This document shows positions 35,469-44,083 of a DNA stretch of 64,000 bases, piece after piece (the first letter of the stretch is position 1; the number at the start of each line of letters is the position of its first letter). The stretch comes from Bin87 sp963668585 (lineage in GTDB: Bacteria; Chloroflexota; Dehalococcoidia; Lucifugimonadales; UBA3495). Location: assembly GCA_963668585.1 (NCBI GenBank), contig OY764869.1:2170001-2234000 (forward strand), read 5' to 3'. The notes under the pieces were generated by a model, which was not told the DNA's origin, did no database searches, and saw nothing but the letters and a program-made list of their open reading frames with translations. The position numbers were made by a program, and so were the translations under genes.

Positions 35469-36425
35469 CTATTGCTCGTCATCCGGGTGGGTCGTGATGA
35501 ACCGGCCGGCCCGCGCCGGGTCAACGTGCGGCGCGCGAACTTCCACGCCCGCCTGCTCTTCCTGCAACCGCACCGTGACGCTGCTGTCGGACTCAGCCCA
35601 GCCCCGGTTCATGGCTTGCATCGCGATTTGTTCCGCCAGCGTGGACATTGGCATCGGCACGTCGTACTCCCGCGCCAACTCTGTTGCCAGGGAAATGTCC
35701 TTGTAGGCCAGGTTCAGCGCAAAGCTGGCCGGCTCGAATTCCCCGCGAAACATCGTGCGCACCAACCCTTCGTGCAGCACCCGCATGCGGCCCAGCGATC
35801 CGCGCCGGATGCACTCCCACAGCGCTTCCGGCTCAACGCCCGCTTTCACGCCCAGGGTCAACCCCTCCGCAATCGCTTGCCGGACGCTGTGCCCGATCAT
35901 GTTGTGCACCAGCTTGGCCACGCTGCCCGCCCCGATTTCGCCGGCGTAGAAAACCTTGTCGCCAAAGGAGTCCAGGATTGGCTTGACCCGGTCAAATACC
36001 TCCCGCTCGCCGCCCACCATCACCGCCAGGTTGCCCGACGCTGCTCCGGTTTTGCCGCCGCTCACCGGCGCGTCCAGCACGTGGCATCCCTTGGCTCGGA
36101 ACCGGGGCTCGATTTCGCGAATCAAAGTTGGTCGACTCGATGACAGGTCGATGTACACGCTTCCCGGCCTGATGCCTTCCAGCACCCCATCCAGCCCGGT
36201 GGATACCGCCTCAACTTCATAGGGCCCGGGCAGCGACGTGAAGGTGACATCGCTGGCCGCCGCCACCTCCGCCGGCGTGTTCGCCAGTCGCGCTCCGCCT
36301 TCCAGCAGCGGCAGCGCCGCCTCTTCCCGCAGGTCATACACGATCATCGGGTAGCCGGCCCGCTGTATGTTCGCCGACATTCCGCCGCCCATGTTGCCCA
36401 GTCCAATGAATCCAACGGTTTCCAT
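35469..36425 (-). CDS. 3-hydroxyisobutyrate dehydrogenase-family oxidoreductase
   Basis: 318 aa. NAD(P)-binding GFIGLGNMGGGMSANI at residues 5-20, substrate motif DAPVSGGKTGAASG, and catalytic lysine region GAGSVAKLVHNMIG. The family oxidises beta-hydroxyacids such as 3-hydroxyisobutyrate, tartronate semialdehyde or 2-hydroxy-3-oxopropionate derivatives; the exact substrate is not resolvable. ATG 36425 was chosen because METVGFIGLG opens the Rossmann fold. Divergent from cca. Confidence 0.92.
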   Translation of the reverse strand: METVGFIGLGNMGGGMSANIQRAGYPMIVYDLREEAALPLLEGGARLANTPAEVAAASDVTFTSLPGPYEVEAVSTGLDGVLEGIRPGSVYIDLSSSRPTLIREIEPRFRAKGCHVLDAPVSGGKTGAASGNLAVMVGGEREVFDRVKPILDSFGDKVFYAGEIGAGSVAKLVHNMIGHSVRQAIAEGLTLGVKAGVEPEALWECIRRGSLGRMRVLHEGLVRTMFRGEFEPASFALNLAYKDISLATELAREYDVPMPMSTLAEQIAMQAMNRGWAESDSSVTVRLQEEQAGVEVRAPHVDPARAGRFITTHPDDEQ

Positions 36426-36533
36426 AATCCTCACATGCTCCGATAGAAAATGCCGCCACCGGCGGATACGCCTGCCAGTATAACCACCCCGAATTTGCCT
36501 GTCACAGATTCCGTCCGGGCGAGCCTCCCGGCT

Positions 36534-36562
36534 TGCCCCGCCGGGGAATCGAATGCTAAACT
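36534..36562 (+). promoter_or_regulatory. Promoter of cca
   Basis: TTGCCC (36534-36539), 17-nt spacer, TAAACT (36557-36562), 31 nt before ATG 36594. Confidence 0.5.
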
Positions 36563-36593
36563 TTGACAACCGCCAACCCACCCCGGAAACGCT

Positions 36594-37901
36594 ATGCTGG
36601 CCGCCTCCGACGCTTTTCCCGTCGGCATTTTTTTGGATGCCGAGCGCCATTATTCTGACCTCCTGGGGCAAGTACGAAAGCTTGCCGCAGATTCCAGGGT
36701 CGCCACATACCTGGTGGGCGGGCCGGTGCGCGATCACCTGCTGGGCGTTCCGATGCACGATCTGGATATCGCGGTGGTGGGCAGCGCGCCTGCCCTGGCC
36801 CAAAAGCTGGCGGATTCCGTGGGGGGACGACTCACAGTGCATCCGCGCTTTGGGACCGCCACCGTCCGGACGCCCGAAGGCTCCCGGGCCATCGACTTTG
36901 TGACTGCCCGTCGTGAAACGTACGCGCGGCCCGGCGCTCTGCCGGATGTCGAACCCGGTACGATAATCGACGATTTGGGCCGACGCGATTTCACCATCAA
37001 TGCGATGGCAATCCCCATCGGCGGCGAGGATTCTGCGCTGGTGGACCCGCACAATGGCCGCGCCGACCTTGATACCGGAATCATCCGCACCCTGCACCCC
37101 AACAGTTTTCAAGATGACCCGACGCGTATCTTTCGCGCCATTCGCTACGAACAGCGATTCGGGTTTCGCATCGCCGACGCCACGTTGGCCGATATTGAGG
37201 CAGCGCTGGGAGGCGGCGCGTTGGGCACCATCTCCGGGCCGAGAATCGACAATGAACTGGGGCACATGATATCCGAGGCTGCGCCGTTGCCCGCGCTGCG
37301 GAGAGCCACCGAGTTGGGAGCGCTGGCGGCAATCCATCCGTCCATGCCGACTGCGGCGCACTGGGACCGATTGGAGGGCTGGTCGTCGGTTCCCCCTGGC
37401 GCGCCCGCCGATGGCCGGAAATGGCCGGCGTGCTGGGACGCGGCGTTATTCTGGACCCTGACCGCCGATCAGGTAGCGTCGTCGGCGATGAAAAACCCGT
37501 ACCGCACCAGGCGGGCACGCTACATAGACACGTTGAAACATCGCCTTTCGGACCTCACTGTCCAGGGTCTGACGCCCTCGGAAGTCTGCGCTCTGCTGGA
37601 TGATCCCTCCTCTGAAAACTTCGAGCCTTACGCACTGACCGTTGCGTTGGCCTTCGCGGAACCGGAGGCGGCTGAACGCATCCGCCGGTACCTCACCGAG
37701 TGGCGCGACGTCAAACCGTTGCTGAGGGGTTCCGACCTTCTCGAATTGGGCGTACCCGTGGGCCCTGGGGTTGGGGAAGCCCTGACCGCCCTCCGCAAAG
37801 CCAGACTCGACGGCGTCACCAACAGCCGGCGCGACGAACGCGATTTGGTTCTCCAATGGGTGCCCCGCGATGGCGGGCGTTCCCGACAATCCGCAAACTG
37901 A
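36594..37901 (+). CDS. cca: CCA tRNA nucleotidyltransferase / poly(A) polymerase family
   Basis: 435 aa, class II nucleotidyltransferase. Motifs: YLVGGPVRDHLLG, the metal-binding DLDIAVVG, the RRDFTINAMAI motif, and DDPTRIFRAIRYEQRFGFRI. It adds or repairs the tRNA 3' CCA, needed here at least for tRNA-Ile, whose CCA is not encoded. No HD domain is seen. Distinguishing CCA from A-only or CC-only enzymes needs phylogeny. A small zinc-protein gene starts 58 nt downstream. Confidence 0.92.
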   Translation: MLAASDAFPVGIFLDAERHYSDLLGQVRKLAADSRVATYLVGGPVRDHLLGVPMHDLDIAVVGSAPALAQKLADSVGGRLTVHPRFGTATVRTPEGSRAIDFVTARRETYARPGALPDVEPGTIIDDLGRRDFTINAMAIPIGGEDSALVDPHNGRADLDTGIIRTLHPNSFQDDPTRIFRAIRYEQRFGFRIADATLADIEAALGGGALGTISGPRIDNELGHMISEAAPLPALRRATELGALAAIHPSMPTAAHWDRLEGWSSVPPGAPADGRKWPACWDAALFWTLTADQVASSAMKNPYRTRRARYIDTLKHRLSDLTVQGLTPSEVCALLDDPSSENFEPYALTVALAFAEPEAAERIRRYLTEWRDVKPLLRGSDLLELGVPVGPGVGEALTALRKARLDGVTNSRRDERDLVLQWVPRDGGRSRQSAN

Positions 37902-37959
37902 GCCACATAACTGCATTGGTTCAAACCATCACCCAATACTTTTCTCAAGAGGTAACCAA

Positions 37960-38193
37960 ATGGCAACTGCATTCCAGATACCCGGTCCTGTTTTTTGTGT
38001 CGTCTGCAACGATGAGTTGGATGGCCCACACCGGTCCACGTGCCAGATGTGCGGAGGGCCATTCCACCAACCCTGGCTTCCCGACAGCGATTCCCCGCGT
38101 TGCGGACGTGTGGCCAGCCACGACGAAACGCTGGCCGTGGTCTTCCTCTGCCGCGACTGCTATGACAATCGCCGTCCACCTTCTCAAAACTAA
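37960..38193 (+). CDS. Small zinc-ribbon-like protein, unknown function
   Basis: 77 aa with seven cysteines, including CVVCNDELDGPHRSTCQMC and a downstream CGR and CRDC. The C-x2-C pairs suggest one or two treble-clef or ribbon zinc sites. I do not recognise the family. AGAGGT precedes ATG 37960, and the alcohol dehydrogenase gene starts 15 nt after the stop, so they are probably co-transcribed. Confidence 0.65.
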   Translation: MATAFQIPGPVFCVVCNDELDGPHRSTCQMCGGPFHQPWLPDSDSPRCGRVASHDETLAVVFLCRDCYDNRRPPSQN

Positions 38194-38208
38194 GGAGCGC
38201 AATCGCCA

Positions 38209-39246
38209 ATGAAAGCCGTCTATATCGAAGCCCACGGAGACGTGGGGGTACTGCAATACGGTGACCGTCCCGACCCAGCGCCGGGACCGGGGGACGTCGT
38301 GGTGCGGGTCGGAGCCAGCGCGCTCAACCGCCTGGACATCTTCACCCGTGAGGGCCAACGAGGCCTGGAGCGCGAATTCCCGCCTCCGCTGATCCTGGGC
38401 GGCGACACCGCCGGCGAGGTTGTTGCTATCGGAACGGACGTGACCAGCCTCAGCGTCGGCGACCGGGTGGTGGTCAATCCCCGTTTATCCTGCGGCGTCT
38501 GCCAGTGGTGCGGCGCCGGCAAGGATGACCTCTGCCGTCGCAGTCGTTTCCTGGGCACCGCCCTCGATGGCAGCTATGCCGAACTCGTCTCTGTGCCCGA
38601 GGTCAACGCTTACCGTCTGGATTCCGGCGTGTCCGTCGCCGACGCCGCTGCCATCCCGACCACCTACCTTCCGGTGTGGAACATGGCGGTGCGGCGCGCA
38701 GCCCTGCAGCCCTGGGAAACTGCGCTGGTCTTCTCCGCGTCGGCCGGCGTGGGCGCGGCCGCCATACAGGTTTTCAAGAACGTCGTGGGAGCCACGGTCA
38801 TCGCTACCACCAGCACTCCCGAAAAGGCGGAACTGGCGCGCAACCTGGGCGCTGACCACGTCATCAACTACAACGAGGAGGACATCACCCAGCGAGTCCG
38901 TGAGATCACCGGCGGAGCCGGCGTTGACCTCCTGGTGGACCACGTGGGCGCCGACGTTTGGGGCCACGGGTTCCGGTCTTTGCGGGCCGGCGGCCGCTAC
39001 TGCATCTGCGGGGCCACCAGCGGACTGCGCACCGAGTTACATCTCGGGCTGCTGTTCAGCCGCCAGATCGAGATCTACGGCGGATACATGGGTTCCCGGG
39101 AGGATATGCGCCAGATAGTCGCCAGCCTCAACCGTGGCGTCATCAAGCCGGCCATCCACGAAACCTATCCGTTGGCCCAGGCCGCCGACGCTCACACCGC
39201 CATGGAAGCCACCAACTTCTTCGGCAAACTCCTGCTGCAACCGTAG
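38209..39246 (+). CDS. Zinc-containing alcohol dehydrogenase / quinone oxidoreductase family
   Basis: 345 aa MDR enzyme. GroES-like domain with GGDTAGEVVAIG, the structural zinc cluster CGVCQWCGAGKDDLC, then the NAD(P) Rossmann motif SASAGVGAAAIQ. Residues AELARNLGADHVINY are typical. Substrate unknown; reduction or oxidation of an alcohol or enone. ATG 38209 lies 15 nt after the zinc-protein stop and is preceded by AAGGAG. Confidence 0.92.
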   Translation: MKAVYIEAHGDVGVLQYGDRPDPAPGPGDVVVRVGASALNRLDIFTREGQRGLEREFPPPLILGGDTAGEVVAIGTDVTSLSVGDRVVVNPRLSCGVCQWCGAGKDDLCRRSRFLGTALDGSYAELVSVPEVNAYRLDSGVSVADAAAIPTTYLPVWNMAVRRAALQPWETALVFSASAGVGAAAIQVFKNVVGATVIATTSTPEKAELARNLGADHVINYNEEDITQRVREITGGAGVDLLVDHVGADVWGHGFRSLRAGGRYCICGATSGLRTELHLGLLFSRQIEIYGGYMGSREDMRQIVASLNRGVIKPAIHETYPLAQAADAHTAMEATNFFGKLLLQP

Positions 39247-39271
39247 GGACGCTTTCCAACGCGCATAATCG

Positions 39272-39297
39272 TAGGGGCGACTCATGAGTCGCCCCTA
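39272..39297. repeat. 26-bp perfect palindrome between convergent genes
   Basis: TAGGGGCGACTCA / TGAGTCGCCCCTA, fully self-complementary. It sits 25 nt past the dehydrogenase stop and about 110 nt from the proS stop on the other strand. It could be a bidirectional terminator or a member of an REP-like family. Confidence 0.7.
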
Positions 39298-39406
39298 AAC
39301 TGGTTGCATCGGCAAACGGAAATATCACCGCAATGCCGAATTGGTCGGTCTCATAATTCCCGGCCAAGCCTGTTTTGATACGACGCAGGTGGCACAACCG
39401 GGATTC

Positions 39407-41110
39407 TCACCCCTTTCCCAGCGCCCCCCGGACCGCATCCACCACGTCGTCCATTGCCACCATCTCCGCTTCCTCGGCGGTCCGACCCCGTATCTCCACG
39501 GCGGACTGCCGCAGATTACGCGGACTCACCACCAGCCTAACCGGAAGCCCGATCAGGTCGGCGTCGTTGAACTTGACGCCCGCCGCCGCGTCCTCGCGGT
39601 CGTCAAACAGCGTTTCTATGCCGGCCGCCCACAGCCGGTCGTACAGTCCTTCGGCTGCCTCGGCGACCGACTCGTCCGCCATATTCAGACCCACCAGGTA
39701 CACCTGGTACGGCGCGATGGGTGGCGGGAACAGGATCCCCCGTTCGTCGTGGTTTTGTTCGATCGCCGCCGCCAGGATCCGGCTCACCCCGATTCCGTAG
39801 CAGCCCATGGTTATCGGTTGCTGGTGTCCGTCCGGGTCAAGGTAGTAGGCGCCCAACGCCTCGCTGAAGAACGTCCCCAGCTTGAAAATGTGACCCACTT
39901 CCACGCCGCGCGTTGATTCCAGCATGGACCCGCATTGTGTGCATTGATGGCCGGGTTGGGCCAGCGCGATGTCCGTGATCACATCGGCGTCGAAGTCTCG
40001 AGGGTAATTGGCGTTGCGGTAGTGCGTGTCCGGGTTGTTCGCGCCCACCACGAAATTGCCGCCATCGTTCATGGACGGATCGGCGATCTTTCGGATATTG
40101 TCCAGCCCGATGGCCGATGCCGAGCCGGCAACCAGGCCGGCTGCCGCTACTTCCTCATCGTCCGCCAATCGCAACTCGTTGCAGTGCAATGCGTTCTTCA
40201 GTTTGACTTCGTTGACGTCCAGATCGCCCCGGATGGTTACGAATACCACCTCCCCGTCGGCTGAATAGAACACGGCCTTCAGCGTTTGCGCCTCGGATAT
40301 GCCAAGGTACTCCGCCAACGTGGCGATGGTCTTGATACCCGGCGTGCTGACCTCCTCCAACGGCAACGGGTCCGGCGTAGCCTGGCTGGGGTACACCCCC
40401 TCAGCCTTTTCCGCGTTGGCCGCGTATCCGCACCCGGGGCAGGTGATCACGGTGTCCTCACCGGTGTCGGTGGGCAGCAGGAACTCGTGGGAGTCCTTGC
40501 CGCCGATGGCTCCGCTGTCCGCTTCGGCCATCACCACCGGAATGCTGCACCGCCGGAACACGTTGCGGTAAGCCTGGGCCATCGCCTGGTATGAAACGTC
40601 CAGCCCGGCGTCGCCGGCGTCGAAGGAGTAGGCATCCTTCATGGTGAACTCGCGCACCCGCACCAGGCCGGCGCGAGGCCTCGGCTCGTCCCTGAACTTC
40701 GTTTGCATCTGATACAGGATCACCGGCAGGTCGCGGTAGCTTTGCACGTTCCCCTTGACGATGTTGGTTACCACCTCCTCGTGCGTTGGAGCCAGCGCCA
40801 TCGGCCGGCCGCGCCGGTCCTCCAGGGAGAACATATTGTCGCCGAACGCGGCTGCGCGCCCCGTCTGCTCCCACAGTTCCATGGGCTGCAATGCCGGCAT
40901 TCTCAGTTCCTGGCTGCCGGCGGCGTCCATCTCCTCGCGGACGATCTGCTCAACCTTCTGCAACGACCGCCACGCCAGCGGCAGGTATGCGTACACGCCC
41001 GCGGCCACCTGCTGAATCAGGCCCGCCCGCAGCATCAACCTGTGGCTGGCGGTTTCCGCTTCCGGCGGGTCGTCCCGCAGAGTTCGGGTTACAAGTTTCG
41101 ATATGCGCAT
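39407..41110 (-). CDS. proS: Prolyl-tRNA synthetase (bacterial type, with editing insert)
   Basis: 567 aa. Class II synthetase: motif 1 region LRAGLIQQVAAGVYAYLPL, motif 2 FRDEPRPRAGLVRVREFTMKDAYS, motif 3 GCYGIGVSRILAAAIEQ. A YbaK/INS editing domain lies between motifs 2 and 3 (TLKAVFYSADGEVVFVTIRG), which clears mischarged Ala-tRNA(Pro). A C-terminal anticodon-binding domain follows. The ATG at 41110 opens the conserved N-terminus MRISKLVTRTLRDDP. It lies downstream of an acyl-CoA dehydrogenase-like gene on the same strand. Confidence 0.97.
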   Translation of the reverse strand: MRISKLVTRTLRDDPPEAETASHRLMLRAGLIQQVAAGVYAYLPLAWRSLQKVEQIVREEMDAAGSQELRMPALQPMELWEQTGRAAAFGDNMFSLEDRRGRPMALAPTHEEVVTNIVKGNVQSYRDLPVILYQMQTKFRDEPRPRAGLVRVREFTMKDAYSFDAGDAGLDVSYQAMAQAYRNVFRRCSIPVVMAEADSGAIGGKDSHEFLLPTDTGEDTVITCPGCGYAANAEKAEGVYPSQATPDPLPLEEVSTPGIKTIATLAEYLGISEAQTLKAVFYSADGEVVFVTIRGDLDVNEVKLKNALHCNELRLADDEEVAAAGLVAGSASAIGLDNIRKIADPSMNDGGNFVVGANNPDTHYRNANYPRDFDADVITDIALAQPGHQCTQCGSMLESTRGVEVGHIFKLGTFFSEALGAYYLDPDGHQQPITMGCYGIGVSRILAAAIEQNHDERGILFPPPIAPYQVYLVGLNMADESVAEAAEGLYDRLWAAGIETLFDDREDAAAGVKFNDADLIGLPVRLVVSPRNLRQSAVEIRGRTAEEAEMVAMDDVVDAVRGALGKG

Positions 41111-41269
41111 TGTTTTACCTTGCCTCGCAGGTGATGGACTGTTGGCTTCGTCATCCCGGTCCGATTTGGGATGATCCCGGCCTCCGGGCTAGTGACCATC
41201 CGCCGGGGCCAGCGCGTGCGGCTCATGCGATGGCGCGGACGCCGCGCCGTCGGAATCCCCGAGGGGAGC

Positions 41270-42511
41270 CTACCCCATGGGGTTGACGTTCGGCATACCC
41301 AGCCGGAACTGACCCAGGTTGTCGTACGCGCTGGTGTTCACCATGAAATGCTGCGCCGCCGCGTTCATGTCCCGCATGCAACGCTGCAGAACCCGGTCGT
41401 TGTAGATGGCGTTGCCTCCACCGTACCGGAACGCCGTCGTGGCCACCTGGCAGGCGATGTCCGTGGCGTACACGCACGCGCCCCGCAACCGCAGTTGCCG
41501 TTCCAGATCAGGCCGTTCGTTGCGCAGGCAGAACTCCCACGCGTCCTCCAAGGCTTCCCGGCACAGCGCCCGCGCCGCTCGCAGTTGCTGGTCGCACTTG
41601 CCCAGATCGTGCTGCAACGCCCCACGCATCGCGATGGCCGATGTCAGGTATCCTCGCTGATATGAGCCGGCTTGCAGCGAGATTTCGTCCAATGCCCTCC
41701 GTGCCACCCCCAGGGCGAAGGCGGCGTGGTCCGGAGTTACGAAACCGGGCCGGCCCAGCCAGAACATCGGGCCGCCCTTGCGCGGGTCCGTGGACATCAG
41801 GTCGAATGTGAAGTCCTCAGGCACGAAGTAATCGGTCAGCACAAAATCCCTGCTCCCGGTGCCTTGCAGACCCATCACCTGCCAGTTGTCCAGGAACTGC
41901 ACGTCCCCGATGGGGCACGCCATTATCATGTGTTCCGGTCCAGGTTCGTCGTTGGTGACGATGCGGAAGCCGGCCATCAGCCACGACGAGTGCGCCGATC
42001 CGCTGGCGAAGGGCCAACGCCCGCTGACCCGCCAACCACCGTCCACCGGCGTCGCCAGTCCCCGTGGTATCACCGCGCCGGAAACGATGGGCATCCTTCC
42101 GTCAGCGTATATCCGCCGCACGCCGGACTCGGGCAGGAATGCGCCCACCCAGGCGGCGCTGGTGCTGTTGATAAACGCGCACCAACCCGCCGAGGGGTTG
42201 ATGTAGGAGAGTTCGTCGCACAACTCGAGGTACAGGAGTGGGTCAACCTCCGGTCCTCCCAGTTCCTTGGGCACCTTCAGCGACAACAATCCTTCCCGGT
42301 ACAGGGCTTCCACCGATGACCAGGCCAGCGTCTCCTGCGCGTCGTTGGCTTCCGCGTCCGCTTCCAGCGTTGGCCGGATCCGGTCGATGGCTTCCAGCAG
42401 GTGAACCCTCAGCGCCTCCCGTTCGGTCGGCAGATCTGGAATCCCCAGGTTTTCCAGGGCGGATACGTCAAACGATGCGATGGTGTCGGTTGTGGTGGTG
42501 GCTGATGTCAT
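41270..42511 (-). CDS. Acyl-CoA dehydrogenase-fold flavoprotein (HpaB/HsaA-like monooxygenase group)
   Basis: 413 aa. Acyl-CoA dehydrogenase fold with LELCDELSYINPSAGWC, a FASGSAHSSWLMAG middle segment, and the 'type 2' C-terminal domain (GVARRALDEISLQAGSYQR, ending in YDNLGQFRLG). This variant is typical of flavin-dependent hydroxylases such as HsaA, DszC-like and related two-component monooxygenases that take reduced FMN/FAD from a reductase. A flavin reductase-family gene is present at 54749. Substrate unknown. Between ispG and proS on the same strand. Confidence 0.82.
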   Translation of the reverse strand: MTSATTTTDTIASFDVSALENLGIPDLPTEREALRVHLLEAIDRIRPTLEADAEANDAQETLAWSSVEALYREGLLSLKVPKELGGPEVDPLLYLELCDELSYINPSAGWCAFINSTSAAWVGAFLPESGVRRIYADGRMPIVSGAVIPRGLATPVDGGWRVSGRWPFASGSAHSSWLMAGFRIVTNDEPGPEHMIMACPIGDVQFLDNWQVMGLQGTGSRDFVLTDYFVPEDFTFDLMSTDPRKGGPMFWLGRPGFVTPDHAAFALGVARRALDEISLQAGSYQRGYLTSAIAMRGALQHDLGKCDQQLRAARALCREALEDAWEFCLRNERPDLERQLRLRGACVYATDIACQVATTAFRYGGGNAIYNDRVLQRCMRDMNAAAQHFMVNTSAYDNLGQFRLGMPNVNPMG

Positions 42512-42546
42512 GGATGGTTCCTGTCGGCTTGATTATCTGTGGAAGT

Positions 42547-43689
42547 TCACGAATGTACCGGAGTTTTCTCGATCTCCTCCATCAACGCGTCCAGCATTTC
42601 GGCCTCCGGCACCACCCGGACCTTCTCCCCCTTTCGGAAGATGATCGCCCGCCCAGCGCCCGCGGCGATCCCCACGTCCGCATCCTTCGCCTCGCCCGGC
42701 CCGTTCACCTCGCAACCCATCACGGCCACCTTGATTTTCCGGTCCGTCTTTTTCAGCAGCGCGTCCACGTCGTTGGCCAATTTGCGTATGTCCACGTCCG
42801 CACGTCCGCAACTTGGGCAAGCCACCATCACGGCGCCCTTGTCCCGCAGGTTCAGGGACTTCAGAATCTCGTAGCCCGCGATCACCTCTTCCACGCTGTC
42901 GTCGCTCAATGATACCCGTATGGTGTCACCGATGCCCTCGTACAGCAGCACGCCCAGTCCCACGGCCGTGCGGATGGATCCAGACTTCGCGGTGCCGGCC
43001 TCGGTGATGCCCAGGTGCAGCGGGTACGGCACCATTTCGCTCAGCCTGCGGTACGCTTCAACCGTGGTGGGCACGTCAAACGCCTTCATGGATATCTTGA
43101 TATGCTCAAAATCCTGCTCTTCCAGCAGGCTGATCTCCCAGAGCGCGGTGGCGACCATGTGGTCAACCACGCTGTAATCGCCTTCCTGCGCTTCGCCGGC
43201 TTTTGGCAACTGGTTGACCAGGTCCATGTGCCGTGAAAATCCACGGGTGCGTCCGATGCCGCCCACCGGGGGAAGGCTGCCGAAGTTCACGCCGATGCGG
43301 ATGGGAATGTTCCTTTCCTTGGCCGTCTGCACCACCTCGCGCACCTGGTCCTCGTTGCGCAGGTTGCCGGGATTCAGCCGCAGGCAGTCCACTCCGCCGG
43401 CGGCGCATTCCAGCGCAAGCTGGTAGTGAAAATGAATGTCGGCGATCAGTGGGATCTTGATCTGCTTCTTGATCTCCGCCATCGCTTTGGCGGCTTCCAT
43501 ATCGGGCACGGCCGAGCGTATGATCTCGCAGCCAGCCTCTTCAAGTTCGTGAATCTGGCGGACCGTCGCCTTGACGTCCCGCGTATCGGTCTTGGTCATC
43601 GACTGCACGGAAATATCAGCGTCGCCGCCAACTTTGACGCCGCCAACATACACCGGCTTGGTAACTCGCCGCCTGGTCATGGTCATCAT
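42547..43689 (-). CDS. ispG: 4-hydroxy-3-methylbut-2-enyl-diphosphate synthase (flavodoxin-type)
   Basis: 380 aa. Next-to-last MEP-pathway step making HMBPP, using a [4Fe-4S] cluster. Motifs: SVQSMTKTDTRDVKATV, LIADIHFHYQLAL, LRLNPGN, and C-terminal cluster cysteines in CPSCGRADVDI and GCEVNGPGEAKDADVGIA. Tandem ATGs at 43689 and 43686 are possible starts. Located upstream of the monooxygenase-like gene and proS. Confidence 0.96.
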   Translation of the reverse strand: MMTMTRRRVTKPVYVGGVKVGGDADISVQSMTKTDTRDVKATVRQIHELEEAGCEIIRSAVPDMEAAKAMAEIKKQIKIPLIADIHFHYQLALECAAGGVDCLRLNPGNLRNEDQVREVVQTAKERNIPIRIGVNFGSLPPVGGIGRTRGFSRHMDLVNQLPKAGEAQEGDYSVVDHMVATALWEISLLEEQDFEHIKISMKAFDVPTTVEAYRRLSEMVPYPLHLGITEAGTAKSGSIRTAVGLGVLLYEGIGDTIRVSLSDDSVEEVIAGYEILKSLNLRDKGAVMVACPSCGRADVDIRKLANDVDALLKKTDRKIKVAVMGCEVNGPGEAKDADVGIAAGAGRAIIFRKGEKVRVVPEAEMLDALMEEIEKTPVHS

Positions 43690-43863
43690 CGCACCGCCAT
43701 TCGGGGGTAGGCACAAACTATAAATCGTGGTAGCAGGTCAATCATACACGATACCCGGAAATCCCTGCCACACCATTGGCGGCAAGGCCACGGGCCAAAC
43801 ACCGTGCTGCCCGCCTTGGAATCCGGTTCATGGCGATCAATCGCGTTCCCGTGGGCTGGGGCA

Positions 43864-43994
43864 GGGCCATGCGATTATTGGCCATGGATGAGGGAGTCCG
43901 CTCATCCTGAGCCTGTCGAAGGACGAGCGGACGGTGAGCAGGGAACCGTTCTGGCAACAGCAATTGCCTTTTGCCGGTGTAATCGAACGGCCCT
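43864..43994. repeat. Palindromic dispersed repeat, copy 1
   Basis: Ends are inverted: GGGCCATGCGATTATTGGC near 43864 pairs imperfectly with GCCGGTGTAATCGAACGGCCC near 43993. Inside lies a nested hairpin (GTCCGCTCATCC at 43896-43907 with GGACGAGCGGAC at 43921-43932). The right half (GACGAGCGGACGGTGAG to AATCGAACG) matches the element at 54610-54694 at roughly three bases in four. Confidence 0.75.
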
Positions 43995-44032
43995 GGGGCT
44001 GCGGTTTTTTTACCTGGCAACCCTCATTGGAG

Positions 44033-44038
44033 TATAAT
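44033..44038 (+). promoter_or_regulatory. -10 box of the xdhC promoter
   Basis: Perfect TATAAT, 45 nt before GTG 44084; the -35 region is poor (TTACCT at 44010-44015). Confidence 0.5.
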
Positions 44039-44083
44039 AAACGAGGCCAACCCCGCCGAATCAGACCCCAGGTAGGTGATGTC

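Larger units (their letters stand above)
43690..44083. other. Intergenic region carrying a hairpin repeat and a promoter
   Basis: 394 nt. It holds the palindromic repeat at 43864-43994 and the xdhC promoter. An ORF that runs through the repeat (from 43934) is in frame with xdhC but is not its likely start. Confidence 0.6.

Noticed and set aside
43934..44083. N-terminal extension of XdhC by 50 codons
   Set aside because: It starts within the palindromic repeat. The conserved domain begins after GTG 44084, which has its own ribosome-binding site and a promoter just upstream.
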